Assembly (NCBI RefSeq): GCF_900129005.1
Contig: NZ_FQUN01000007.1
Span: forward strand, 235,428-299,427
Length of the DNA: 64,000 nt
Reading direction: 5' to 3'
From: Leeuwenhoekiella marinoflava DSM 3653
GTDB lineage: Bacteria > Bacteroidota > Bacteroidia > Flavobacteriales > Flavobacteriaceae
Shown: positions 7,700-16,007 of the stretch, in pieces
How positions within the stretch are numbered: the first letter of the stretch is position 1
Layout: each line of letters opens with the position of its first letter
Made by a program: the position numbers and the translations under genes
Notes under the pieces: generated by a model
The model's database searches: none
What the model saw: only the letters and a program-made list of their open reading frames with translations
Told to the model about the DNA's origin: nothing

Positions 7700-10327
7700 T
7701 TAAGAAACCTGATTTTTCTTACTGCGTACAAGCATTCTTTTTATTTCGTTAAGCTTCATTAAGGCTTCTACGGGAGTGAGTGTATCTATATCAGTATGAA
7801 GGATTTCGTCTTTGATTTCCTCTAAGAGGGGGTCGTCTAGGTTGAAAAAACTCAATTGCATTTCATCATCTTGAGCGGCGTCTAAAGAATTTTTATGTTC
7901 TTCTTTTCTGTTTGATTTTTCTAATTGAGCGAGCATTTTATTAGCTCTATGTAGAACTTGCTGGGGCATTCCTGCCATTTTTGCGACGTGTATTCCAAAA
8001 CTATGCGCGCTGCCTCCAGGGATTAATTTCCGAAGAAATAAAACATTGTCTTTTAATTCTTTTACCGAAACATTGAAGTTTTTAATCCGGTTGAATGTTT
8101 CGCCCATATCATTCAACTCGTGATAATGAGTCGCAAAAAGAGTTTTAGGACGTGAGGGGTGTTCATGTAAGTATTCGCTTATTGCCCAGGCGATTGAAAT
8201 TCCGTCGTAGGTGCTGGTTCCGCGACCTATTTCATCAAGAAGTACTAGGCTTCTGTCTGAAATATTGTTAAGGATGCTTGCGGTTTCATTCATTTCTACC
8301 ATAAAAGTAGATTCACCCATCGAGATGTTGTCGCTTGCTCCCACACGGGTAAAAATTCGATCTACAAGACCAATGCGTGCAGCTTTAGCAGGAACAAAAC
8401 TTCCCATCTGTGCAAGTAATACGATTAAGGCGGTTTGTCTTAAAATTGCAGATTTACCTGACATGTTAGGTCCGGTGATCATGATCATTTGTTGTGTGTC
8501 GCGATCTAAAAACGTATCGTTAGCGATATAAGGTTCGCTAATTGGGAGCTGTTTTTCGATTACGGGGTGGCGACCTTCAGTTATTTCAAGTTCGTACGAA
8601 TCATCAAGTTCTGGTCTGTTGTAATTATTTTCTTTGGCGAGACAAGCATAGCTGCGTAAACAATCTAATTGTGCGATGATATTGGCGTTGATTTGAACCG
8701 GCTCAATAAACTGAGTTATCCAACTCACCAACTGATTGAACAATTGTTGTTCTATAGTGAGAATACGCTCTTCTGCACCTAGAATTTTTGCTTCGTATTC
8801 TTTTAATTCTTCAGTGATATAACGTTCTGCATTGACTAGCGTTTGTTTGCGGATCCATTCTGGAGGAACTTTATCTTTATGCGTATTGCGAACTTCAATA
8901 TAATATCCAAAAACATTATTAGAAGCTATTTTAAGGGAAGTGATACCTGTGCGTTCAGTCTCACGTTCGAGCATTTTGTCTAAATACGCCTTCCCTGAAG
9001 TAGCCAGATTTCTGAGTTCGTCTAACTCTTCATGGAAATTAGGAGCAATAGTGCTTCCTTTTAAAATATTAACCGGAGCATCTTCATCGACGGTCTCTTT
9101 TATTTTAGATCGCAAATGCTCCAGATTATTCAGTTTTTCAGAAAGAATTTGCAAAGCCAGATTTTCTGCCTGCTCGCCTAAAATTTTGATGGGCACCATC
9201 GCTTCTAATGAATTTTTTAGAAGAATGATTTCTCGGGGCGAAACCTTACCGGTGGCCACTTTAGATATAAGGCGCTCTACATCACCTATTTTTTTTATGT
9301 CTAAAGAAAGCTTGTCATAGAAGTCAGGATTTTTAAGAATATATTCTACAATCTCGTGACGTTCAGTGATGGCTTGAAGTGTCTTTAATGGTAATGCCAG
9401 CCAGCGTTTAAGCAGTCTACCACCCATTGGAGAAATAGTTTTGTCTATTACATCAAGCAGGGTTATCGCTTTTGCAGATGTGCCCTGATACAACTCCAGA
9501 TTGCGTATTGTAAAACGATCCATCCAGACGTAAGCATCTTCGGCAATACGACCTATGCTTGAAATGTGCTGTAATTTATGATGCTGGGTTTCACTTAGAT
9601 AATGCAGCGCCGCTCCGGCAGCGATAATTCCTTCCTCTAAATGCTCAATACCAAACCCTTTAAGAGATTTTGTGTTGAAATGTTTATTGAGACTTTCGTG
9701 AGCGAAATCGGTTTTAAAAACCCAATCTTCCTGATAAAAAATATGAAAGTCTGTCCCAAAATTTTCCTTAAAGTCGCCCTTGTTCTTTTTGCTAACTAAA
9801 AGTTCACTCGGACTGAAATTCTGCAATAGTTTGTCAATATAAGCTGCATCTCCCTGACTGGTTAAAAATTCGCCTGTAGAAACGTCCAGAAAAGAAAGGC
9901 CGATGAGCCGTTTTCCGAAATGAATAGCGCCTAAAAAATTGTTGCTCTTCGATTGAAGCACTTCGTCATTTAATGCAACTCCCGGAGTAACCAGTTCAGT
10001 TACACCGCGTTTCACAATACTTTTGGTTTGTTTAGGATCTTCCAGTTGATCACAAATCGCAACGCGACATCCTGCTTTTACCAGTTTAGGTAAATACGTG
10101 TTTAGTGAATGGTGTGGAAAACCGGCGAGTTCTGTGCGCTCGCCACCGTTGTTTCTGTTGGTTAAGATAATCCCTAAGATTCCTGCGGCTTTGACAGCGT
10201 CTTCGCCAAAAGTCTCGTAAAAGTCTCCCACTCTAAATAATAACAGCGCATCTGGGTATTTATTTTTAATACCGTTATACTGTTTCATCAAAGGTGTTAC
10301 ACTTTTTTGCTTCGGTTTTTTTGCCAT
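7700..10327 (-). CDS. mutS: DNA mismatch repair protein MutS
   Basis: MutS recognises base mismatches and small loops and recruits MutL. The protein has 875 residues, the usual MutS1 length. The N-terminal mismatch-binding motif GDFYETF places the wedge Phe at 36 and Glu at 38. Connector, lever and clamp domains follow, then the ABC-type ATPase with Walker A GPNMSGKS near residue 617, the signature region and the Walker [15 protein letters not shown]. The C-terminus ends in a short helical tail. It is a single gene with no visible operon partner, between the tRNAs and the divergent methyltransferase gene. The ATG start gives the normal [18 protein letters not shown]-terminus. Confidence 0.97.
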   Translation of the reverse strand: MAKKPKQKSVTPLMKQYNGIKNKYPDALLLFRVGDFYETFGEDAVKAAGILGIILTNRNNGGERTELAGFPHHSLNTYLPKLVKAGCRVAICDQLEDPKQTKSIVKRGVTELVTPGVALNDEVLQSKSNNFLGAIHFGKRLIGLSFLDVSTGEFLTSQGDAAYIDKLLQNFSPSELLVSKKNKGDFKENFGTDFHIFYQEDWVFKTDFAHESLNKHFNTKSLKGFGIEHLEEGIIAAGAALHYLSETQHHKLQHISSIGRIAEDAYVWMDRFTIRNLELYQGTSAKAITLLDVIDKTISPMGGRLLKRWLALPLKTLQAITERHEIVEYILKNPDFYDKLSLDIKKIGDVERLISKVATGKVSPREIILLKNSLEAMVPIKILGEQAENLALQILSEKLNNLEHLRSKIKETVDEDAPVNILKGSTIAPNFHEELDELRNLATSGKAYLDKMLERETERTGITSLKIASNNVFGYYIEVRNTHKDKVPPEWIRKQTLVNAERYITEELKEYEAKILGAEERILTIEQQLFNQLVSWITQFIEPVQINANIIAQLDCLRSYACLAKENNYNRPELDDSYELEITEGRHPVIEKQLPISEPYIANDTFLDRDTQQMIMITGPNMSGKSAILRQTALIVLLAQMGSFVPAKAARIGLVDRIFTRVGASDNISMGESTFMVEMNETASILNNISDRSLVLLDEIGRGTSTYDGISIAWAISEYLHEHPSRPKTLFATHYHELNDMGETFNRIKNFNVSVKELKDNVLFLRKLIPGGSAHSFGIHVAKMAGMPQQVLHRANKMLAQLEKSNRKEEHKNSLDAAQDDEMQLSFFNLDDPLLEEIKDEILHTDIDTLTPVEALMKLNEIKRMLVRSKKNQVS

Positions 10328-10494
10328 AACTTTTAGAGGGATACGAGATTAAATAGGTGTTAAAACTAGTGGGGATAAATTTAAAAAATCTATGCTGTAA
10401 TTACCGAAATGTGCTAAGGAGTTATTTATATTTTTCAACAATAGTATAAGGATTGGAAGTGAATTTTTGTTCGTTTTGTAGGCTGCTGAATTTG

Positions 10495-10502
10495 TATTTT
10501 TG
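10495..10502 (+). promoter_or_regulatory. TAnnTTTG -7 box for the SpoU methyltransferase
   Basis: TATTTTTG fits the Bacteroidota -7 consensus TAnnTTTG. It lies only 4 bp before the ATG at 10507, so transcription should start at or next to the start codon. The -33 element is unclear: a TTTG at 10475-10478 leaves a spacer of 16 bp. Confidence 0.55.
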
Positions 10503-10506
10503 CGGT

Positions 10507-11046
10507 ATGAATAGAAAGTTGAAAAACAGTGAGCTTGACCGCAAAACGGTTGAAGAATTTAAGGAAGCTAAGAAAACCCCGATTATTGTCGTTTTAGATA
10601 ATATACGAAGCCTCAATAATATAGGTTCAGTTTTTAGAAGTGCAGATGCATTTCTTATTGAAGCAGTTTATTTATGTGGAATCTGCGCACAGCCTCCTCA
10701 TAAAGATATTACTAAAACAGCATTAGGAGCTACCGATACTGTTACTTGGCGTTATTTTGAGTCTACTTTGGAAGCGGTTGAAGATCTCAAGCAAAAAGGA
10801 TTTAAGGTTGCAGCTGTAGAACAAGCGGAAGATGCAATCATGTTGAATGACTTTAAAATTCAAGCTGATGAAAAGCTGGCTATTATTTTTGGTAATGAAG
10901 TAAAAGGAGTCAAGCAGAAAGTGATCGATGCATCAGATTGTGTATTAGAAATACCGCAAATAGGCTCTAAACATTCATTTAATATAGCAGTAAGTGCGGG
11001 GATCGTATTGTGGGATTTTTACTCAAAAATTATTAAAAATAATTAA
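10507..11046 (+). CDS. TrmH/SpoU-family RNA 2'-O-methyltransferase
   Basis: This SPOUT methyltransferase should transfer a methyl group from SAM to a ribose 2'-OH of tRNA or rRNA. All three SpoU motifs are visible in the 179 residues: NIRSLNNIGSVFRSADAF (motif 1), IIFGNEVKGV (motif 2) and VLEIPQIGSKHSFNIAVS (motif 3). It lacks an extra N-terminal RNA-binding domain, so the substrate cannot be assigned. An in-frame ATG at 10453 exists, but its extension is not family-like and a -7 box lies between the two starts, so 10507 is preferred. It is monocistronic and divergent from mutS. Confidence 0.9.
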   Translation: MNRKLKNSELDRKTVEEFKEAKKTPIIVVLDNIRSLNNIGSVFRSADAFLIEAVYLCGICAQPPHKDITKTALGATDTVTWRYFESTLEAVEDLKQKGFKVAAVEQAEDAIMLNDFKIQADEKLAIIFGNEVKGVKQKVIDASDCVLEIPQIGSKHSFNIAVSAGIVLWDFYSKIIKNN

Positions 11047-11179
11047 CAGGTATTATTTGTTGCTTAAAAATTATTTAAAATCATAAATCTGTATTAAAGT
11101 TTTCGTAATTGTTGAGGTGTTAGCAATTTAATTGTGAAAATTCACGTTTTACAAGTATAAAGTAACAAAACCCAACAAG

Positions 11180-11314
11180 ATGAAACTAGATGATTTTGAC
11201 TACGCTTCTTATGAGCGCGGTTCTAAAGACGGGTGTAAGTTTGGTCTAGCTATAGGAATCGTAATAGGTCTGGCAATAATGACCGTAATGTTGAGCTTTC
11301 TGTACGTTAAGTGA
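11180..11314 (+). CDS. Tiny single-pass membrane protein (44 aa)
   Basis: The reading frame encodes a polar N-terminus (MKLDDFDYASYERGSKDG), a glycine-containing hydrophobic helix from about residue 25 to 42 (LAIGIVIGLAIMTVMLSFL) and a final Lys. A single membrane span is the only clear feature. Its last bases overlap the stop of the convergent kinase fusion gene. No family is recognised. The tidy topology and about 130 bp of upstream space favour a real gene, but at this length chance cannot be excluded. Confidence 0.5.
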   Translation: MKLDDFDYASYERGSKDGCKFGLAIGIVIGLAIMTVMLSFLYVK

Positions 11315-12434
11315 TTACCTGCTTCAGTAACTTCAAATAATCAACTCTATTATCTACAAAGTCTATTTCAGAAATATCAAGTATTTTTATGTTTTCTTGT
11401 CTTCTATTTTTTATCATATTTAAATATCCTTGATTGATATCTATCAGATAACTTTCTGAAATATCTTGCTCGTATGCTCTGCCACGTTTCTTTATGTTTT
11501 CTAAAAGGCGTTCTGTGTTCTGATACAAATAGATATAAAGATCAGGCTTTGCAATTTCGCGATACATAATACTGTGCAGCTTTTTATAGAGGCTGTACTC
11601 ATCTTCGCTCAAGGTTACTTTTGCAAAAATCAATGACTTTTGACTGTCATAATCTGCAATCATAAAATCTTTAAATAAATCAAACTGACCAATATCATCC
11701 AATAACTGCTGATAACGATCGGCTAAAAACGACATCTCTAACGGGAATGCATATCGAGACTGATCTTCGTAGAATTTCGGTAGAAACGGGTTGTCTTTAA
11801 ATCGCTCCAGAATAAGTTTAGCATTAAAGTCCTCACTAATCATTGTGGCTAGTGTAGTCTTTCCGGCGCCAATATTTCCTTCTATAGCAATATAATTGTA
11901 GTTGTTTAAATTCAGTTCTTGCTGTGGATTTCTAAGGCAGCGTTGAATTTTATGAGGAATACTTTTGTCTGGGCTTTCAGCTTGAAGAACTGAAATACTC
12001 TTTTTAAGAATAGGATGCTCAAATGACGAAGCGATATCATTTAATGGATATATTACGAAATTTCGATCTTGTAAATGAGGATGCGGAATAGTTAGATTTG
12101 ATTCATTTATAATATCGGCACCAAAAAATAAAATGTCTATATCAATAGGACGATCGCTATACCCTTCTTTATTAGAGCGAGCTCTGCCTAGTTTTTTTTC
12201 GATACTTAAACACGTAGTGAGTAGGGTTTGATAGTCTAAGCGCGTATCTGCAGAAACTGCACAGTTTAAAAAATCTGCACCTTCAAAGCCCCAAGATTTT
12301 GTTTTGTAAACCGGAGAAATCTGTTTTACCGTTCCTAGTTCTTCAAAAATTGCATCAATCGCATTTTGCAAGTTTTCAAAAGAATCACCTTGATTACTTC
12401 CTAAAGATAAGAGTATGTTTTTTAGTGGTTTAAT
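11307..12434 (-). CDS. folK: HPPK-deoxynucleoside kinase fusion, apparently with an ATT start
   Basis: This is a two-domain protein. Residues about 1-160 are 6-hydroxymethyl-7,8-dihydropterin pyrophosphokinase of folate synthesis, with LLSLGSNQGD near the start, RPIDIDILFFG, and IPHPHLQDRNFVIYPL. Residues about 178-375 are a deoxynucleoside kinase with P-loop EGNIGAGKTT, an ERFKDNPFLPKFYED stretch and an RGRAYEQDI lid. The conserved HPPK N-terminus has no ATG, GTG, CTG or TTG before it: an in-frame TAA comes 5 codons before ATT at 12434-12432. The next usual start, TTG at 12371, would remove the LGSNQGD motif. The 12434 start is therefore inferred. Both catalytic domains otherwise look intact. 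Confidence 0.8.
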   Translation of the reverse strand: MKPLKNILLSLGSNQGDSFENLQNAIDAIFEELGTVKQISPVYKTKSWGFEGADFLNCAVSADTRLDYQTLLTTCLSIEKKLGRARSNKEGYSDRPIDIDILFFGADIINESNLTIPHPHLQDRNFVIYPLNDIASSFEHPILKKSISVLQAESPDKSIPHKIQRCLRNPQQELNLNNYNYIAIEGNIGAGKTTLATMISEDFNAKLILERFKDNPFLPKFYEDQSRYAFPLEMSFLADRYQQLLDDIGQFDLFKDFMIADYDSQKSLIFAKVTLSEDEYSLYKKLHSIMYREIAKPDLYIYLYQNTERLLENIKKRGRAYEQDISESYLIDINQGYLNMIKNRRQENIKILDISEIDFVDNRVDYLKLLKQVIT

Positions 12435-12492
12435 GAGCGTATTTTGTTAAATATTTTAAGAGCAATTTAAGTAAAAGCCCCGTACATTCTTC

Positions 12493-12500
12493 TAATTTTG
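12493..12500 (+). promoter_or_regulatory. TAnnTTTG -7 box for the VUT transporter
   Basis: TAATTTTG matches the Bacteroidota -7 consensus and lies 43 bp before the chosen ATG at 12544, giving a leader of roughly 38 nt. A clear -33 element is not visible. Confidence 0.4.
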
Positions 12501-12543
12501 ATGAGAAGAACCCAATAAGTACCGCAGTTTGACGCAAGCCACA

Positions 12544-13263
12544 ATGAGCCAGAGAGATGCACTGGCAGCCTATCGAATTTATTTTATTTTGGGAGCACTT
12601 TTTATTTGCTCTCTCGTTGTCTCCAACCTCATTTTTCAGAAGTTTTTTTATTGGGATTTTTTCGGTTTGTATCGTTTTGAAATTTCGGTGGGTATTTTAC
12701 CCTATCCGATTACCTTTTTGATAACTGATTTGATCAGTGAAATCTATGGTAAAAAGAAAGCCAATCAAATTGTAACTGCTGGTATTTTTGCCAGTATTTT
12801 TTCATTATTAATCGTTTATACTTCAGCGGTTGTTCCGGCAACAGACTGGTCGCCGGTAGATGATGTTTTATTTGATAAAGTATTTGGAGCTACAGTAGTT
12901 GCGGTTTTGGCTTCGATGATGGCTTATTTATTTGCACAATATATAGATATACAGTTGTTTCATTTTTGGAAAAAGTTAACTAAAGGTAGACATCTATGGA
13001 TTCGTAATAATTTTTCTACGTTTTTCAGTCAGTTTGTAGATACTGCAACAGTACTTTTGTTGTTGTGCTCTTTCAATAAAATAGAATGGAATTTATTTGG
13101 AACACTGCTTTTAAGCGGGTTTTTGTTTAAAATTTTAGTTGCGGTTTGCGATACGCCGTTTTTGTATCTGGGCGTTTATTTATTTAGAAAACGCTTTAAA
13201 CTGGCTCGGGGTGAAGAGATAGGAGCAGAACTTAATGCCTTCCAACAGGAAGAAAAAATTTAA
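12544..13263 (+). CDS. VUT/YhhQ-family queuosine precursor transporter
   Basis: This 239-residue membrane protein has about six hydrophobic helices. Family features include the NLIFQKFFYWDF region, ILPYPITFLITDLISEIYGKK with its TDL-SEIYG motif, and a late FCFNKIEW-like turn before the last helices. Members import queuine or preQ0/preQ1 for tRNA modification, and E. coli YhhQ is the studied example. A TTG start five codons upstream is possible, but MSQRDALAAYRIYF is the more usual N-terminus. It ends 6 bp before the AsmA-like gene and may be cotranscribed with it. No preQ1 riboswitch was recognised upstream. Confidence 0.85.
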   Translation: MSQRDALAAYRIYFILGALFICSLVVSNLIFQKFFYWDFFGLYRFEISVGILPYPITFLITDLISEIYGKKKANQIVTAGIFASIFSLLIVYTSAVVPATDWSPVDDVLFDKVFGATVVAVLASMMAYLFAQYIDIQLFHFWKKLTKGRHLWIRNNFSTFFSQFVDTATVLLLLCSFNKIEWNLFGTLLLSGFLFKILVAVCDTPFLYLGVYLFRKRFKLARGEEIGAELNAFQQEEKI

Positions 13264-13269
13264 AATACT

Positions 13270-15936
13270 ATGAAAAAGATATTTAAAATAATAGGAATTG
13301 TACTCTTGGTACTGGTGATCGGTCTTATTGCCGCGCCTTTCTTGTTTAAAGGACAGTTAGAAGATTTGCTGAAGCGTTCTATAAATGAAAATCTGAATGC
13401 TACGGTTGCTTGGGAAAATTTTGATCTTACCCTTTTTAGCAGTTTTCCGGATGCAAGCGTGAAGGTTAAAAATTTTAGTCTAATCAATAAAGCCCCTTTT
13501 GAGGGAGATACGCTTGCCAGCGGAAGTGAATTACAGCTAGATATGGGGATTATGCAACTTTTTAAAACCTCTTCTGGCGAGCCTATTGCAGTAGATGCGA
13601 TTAGTCTGGAAGAAGCGTTTATAAATATTAAGGTTGATAGTTTGGGCAATGCTAATTATGATATTGCAAAAGAAACTACTGCTTCTGCAGATACACTTGC
13701 TGATAGTTCTGGTGGATTTCAATTTGATGTGCAGCATTACGAGATTTCGAACTCTCGCATTAATTATTTAGACGAAAGCACACAGACTTTTATGCGTTTG
13801 TCTGAAGTGAACCATGAGGGAGACGGTGACTTTTCTGCTGATATTTCGAATCTGAACACCACTACCGAAGCATTGGCTTCGTTTGATTTTGACGGAGTCA
13901 ATTATTTGAAGCAAAATAAGATTTCGCTAGATGCGGTAATTGAAATGAACCTTGCTGAACAGCGTTATACGTTTAAAGAAAACGAAGCATTGATTAATCA
14001 ATTACCATTGGTTTTCTCAGGATTTGTTCAGGTAAATGAAAATAATAATGAACTGGACTTATCTTTTAAAACACCATCTAGTGATTTTAAAAACTTCTTA
14101 GGAGTGATTCCTGAAGTTTATGCTAAAAACCTAGAAGGCGTTACAACAACAGGGGATTTCAGTGTAAATGGTAGGATAAATGGAGTGGTTGACGAAGCGC
14201 ATATCCCAATGATGAATATTGAAATTCTGTCTAATAATGCTTCTTTTAAATATCCAGACTTGCCAAAATCTGTTCAAGATATTATAATTGACGCAAGTAT
14301 TGTGAATGAAACAGGTGATCTGGATGATACTTATTTGCGTTTAGGAAATCTAAATTTTAGAATTGATCAGGATGTGTTTAATGCAAAAGGTAGAATAGAC
14401 CGTTTGACTACAAATCCATTAGTTGACCTCGCTTTAAAAGGTAAACTCAATTTAGCTAATCTAGAGCAGGCTTACCCACTTGAGTTAGATCAGGATTTAA
14501 ATGGAATGCTTATTGTTGATATGACGGCTAATTTTGATATGAACAGTGTTGAGAAAGAGCAGTATCAAAATATAAAAAGTTCGGGTACTGCAAGTTTAAA
14601 AGATTTCAGATATGTTTCGCCAGAACTTCCAAATCCGTTGACGATGGCACAAACTAATATTACGTTTAATCCGGGAACAATTACGTTGAATAACCTAGAC
14701 GCTAAAACCGGTCAGACTGATATTTCAGCAAAAGGAAGTATTGAGAATCTGATTCCTTTTGTGCTTTCTAAAGAAGATTTAAAAGGAAGGTTTACCGTAA
14801 ACTCAAAAGTGATTGATCTGGCAGATTTTAGTGTTGTTGAAACTACACCGCAAGAAACAGCTGCAAATACTGAAAAAACAGCTGGGCAACCAACAGGAGA
14901 GTCAGCAATTAAAATACCTTCTTTTTTAGATGCAGCTATAGATTTTACTGCCGGAAAAGTTATTTATGATAACATCACGCTTACCAATGTGAGTGGTAAT
15001 CTAAGTGTGAAGGATGAGACTGCTAGTCTTAATAATATTAAGTCTAATATTTTTGGGGGAGCAATTGGCCTTAACGGAACTGTGAGTACAAAAACAGCAA
15101 CGCCAACATTCAAGATGGATCTGGATTTGAAAAGTGTTGACATCGGTCAATCTTTTGAAGGTCTTGAGATGCTTCAGCAGTTTGCTCCAATTGCTAAAGC
15201 CTTACAGGGAGCTTTAAACACCAATATTCAACTAAACGGTAATTTATCTGATGATTTAACTCCTGTGCTTTCATCTTTAGCGGGTAAGGCCTTAGCACAG
15301 TTGTTAACCGTAGAGGTAGACTCTGAAAAGATGAAATTGCTAAGCACGTTAGATTCTAAACTCGACTTTATTAATTTAGATAAGTTAGATTTTAGTAATC
15401 TAAAGACACAACTTAATTTTGATCAAGGTTTAGTTACTGTAAAGCCATTTGATTTCAACATAAAAGGAATTAATGTAGGGGTAAGCGGTACGCACAGTTT
15501 AGAAAATACGATGAACTATACGCTTAATCTTAAAGTGCCCGGAACATATCTAGGTTCAAAAGTGGGAAGCACTTTAGCAGGTTTGAGCAATACAGATTTG
15601 GAAAAATATACTGTTGATCTACCAGTTAAATTAACCGGTAATTTTACGAATCCGCAGGTATCTTTAAATACGCAGCAGGCTGTAAGTAGTTTAACACAGC
15701 AGCTAGTTGCTACTCAAAAAGATAAGTTCAAGCAGCAGGGAGAAGATAAAATCAAAGATGTTTTAGGAGGGATTCTTAAAGGAAATAAGCCTGCAGATAC
15801 TTCAGCGGTAAATACAGCAAAAGACTCGACTCAAACTTCAACCCAAAACAATACCGCAAAAGCTGTTAAAGACGTTTTAGGTGGTTTGTTTGGGAAGAAA
15901 AAAACAGCAACTGATACTACGAAAACTAACAATTGA
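13270..15936 (+). CDS. AsmA-family protein
   Basis: This 888-residue protein has one N-terminal transmembrane anchor (residues about 5-27) followed by a long, beta-rich periplasmic part. It opens with the AsmA-type stretch NLNATVAWENFDLTLFSSFP and carries the C-terminal AsmA_2-like region around residues 640-790. A low-complexity Thr/Ser/Asp/Lys tail follows. AsmA-like proteins form beta-groove bridges thought to move phospholipid between inner and outer membranes. It directly follows the transporter gene. A strong bidirectional hairpin lies just after its stop. Confidence 0.85.
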   Translation: MKKIFKIIGIVLLVLVIGLIAAPFLFKGQLEDLLKRSINENLNATVAWENFDLTLFSSFPDASVKVKNFSLINKAPFEGDTLASGSELQLDMGIMQLFKTSSGEPIAVDAISLEEAFINIKVDSLGNANYDIAKETTASADTLADSSGGFQFDVQHYEISNSRINYLDESTQTFMRLSEVNHEGDGDFSADISNLNTTTEALASFDFDGVNYLKQNKISLDAVIEMNLAEQRYTFKENEALINQLPLVFSGFVQVNENNNELDLSFKTPSSDFKNFLGVIPEVYAKNLEGVTTTGDFSVNGRINGVVDEAHIPMMNIEILSNNASFKYPDLPKSVQDIIIDASIVNETGDLDDTYLRLGNLNFRIDQDVFNAKGRIDRLTTNPLVDLALKGKLNLANLEQAYPLELDQDLNGMLIVDMTANFDMNSVEKEQYQNIKSSGTASLKDFRYVSPELPNPLTMAQTNITFNPGTITLNNLDAKTGQTDISAKGSIENLIPFVLSKEDLKGRFTVNSKVIDLADFSVVETTPQETAANTEKTAGQPTGESAIKIPSFLDAAIDFTAGKVIYDNITLTNVSGNLSVKDETASLNNIKSNIFGGAIGLNGTVSTKTATPTFKMDLDLKSVDIGQSFEGLEMLQQFAPIAKALQGALNTNIQLNGNLSDDLTPVLSSLAGKALAQLLTVEVDSEKMKLLSTLDSKLDFINLDKLDFSNLKTQLNFDQGLVTVKPFDFNIKGINVGVSGTHSLENTMNYTLNLKVPGTYLGSKVGSTLAGLSNTDLEKYTVDLPVKLTGNFTNPQVSLNTQQAVSSLTQQLVATQKDKFKQQGEDKIKDVLGGILKGNKPADTSAVNTAKDSTQTSTQNNTAKAVKDVLGGLFGKKKTATDTTKTNN

Positions 15937-15949
15937 TTGATTTTGGGAA

Positions 15950-16001
15950 TGTTATACATAAACAAGGAGCACTCACGAGTGCTCCTTGTTTATGTATAAC
16001 A
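15950..16001. terminator. 52-nt bidirectional hairpin with a perfect 25-bp stem
   Basis: The left arm at 15950-15974 and the right arm at 15977-16001 are exact reverse complements, separated by only AC. The centre is AGCACTC-AC-GAGTGCT. It lies between the convergent AsmA-like and OmpA-like genes, 14 bp and 7 bp from their stops, so it probably ends both transcripts. The stem is longer than a usual terminator and lacks a long U tract. Confidence 0.7.
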
Positions 16002-16007
16002 ATGTAT

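Noticed and set aside
8211..9320. Long plus-strand open frames opposite mutS
   Set aside because: They are low-complexity shadow translations of mutS and lack signals, start context and family resemblance.
12434..12543. Possible preQ1 riboswitch upstream of the VUT transporter
   Set aside because: I looked for the short pseudoknot pattern and found no matching stem or conserved A-rich tail. The leader is short.
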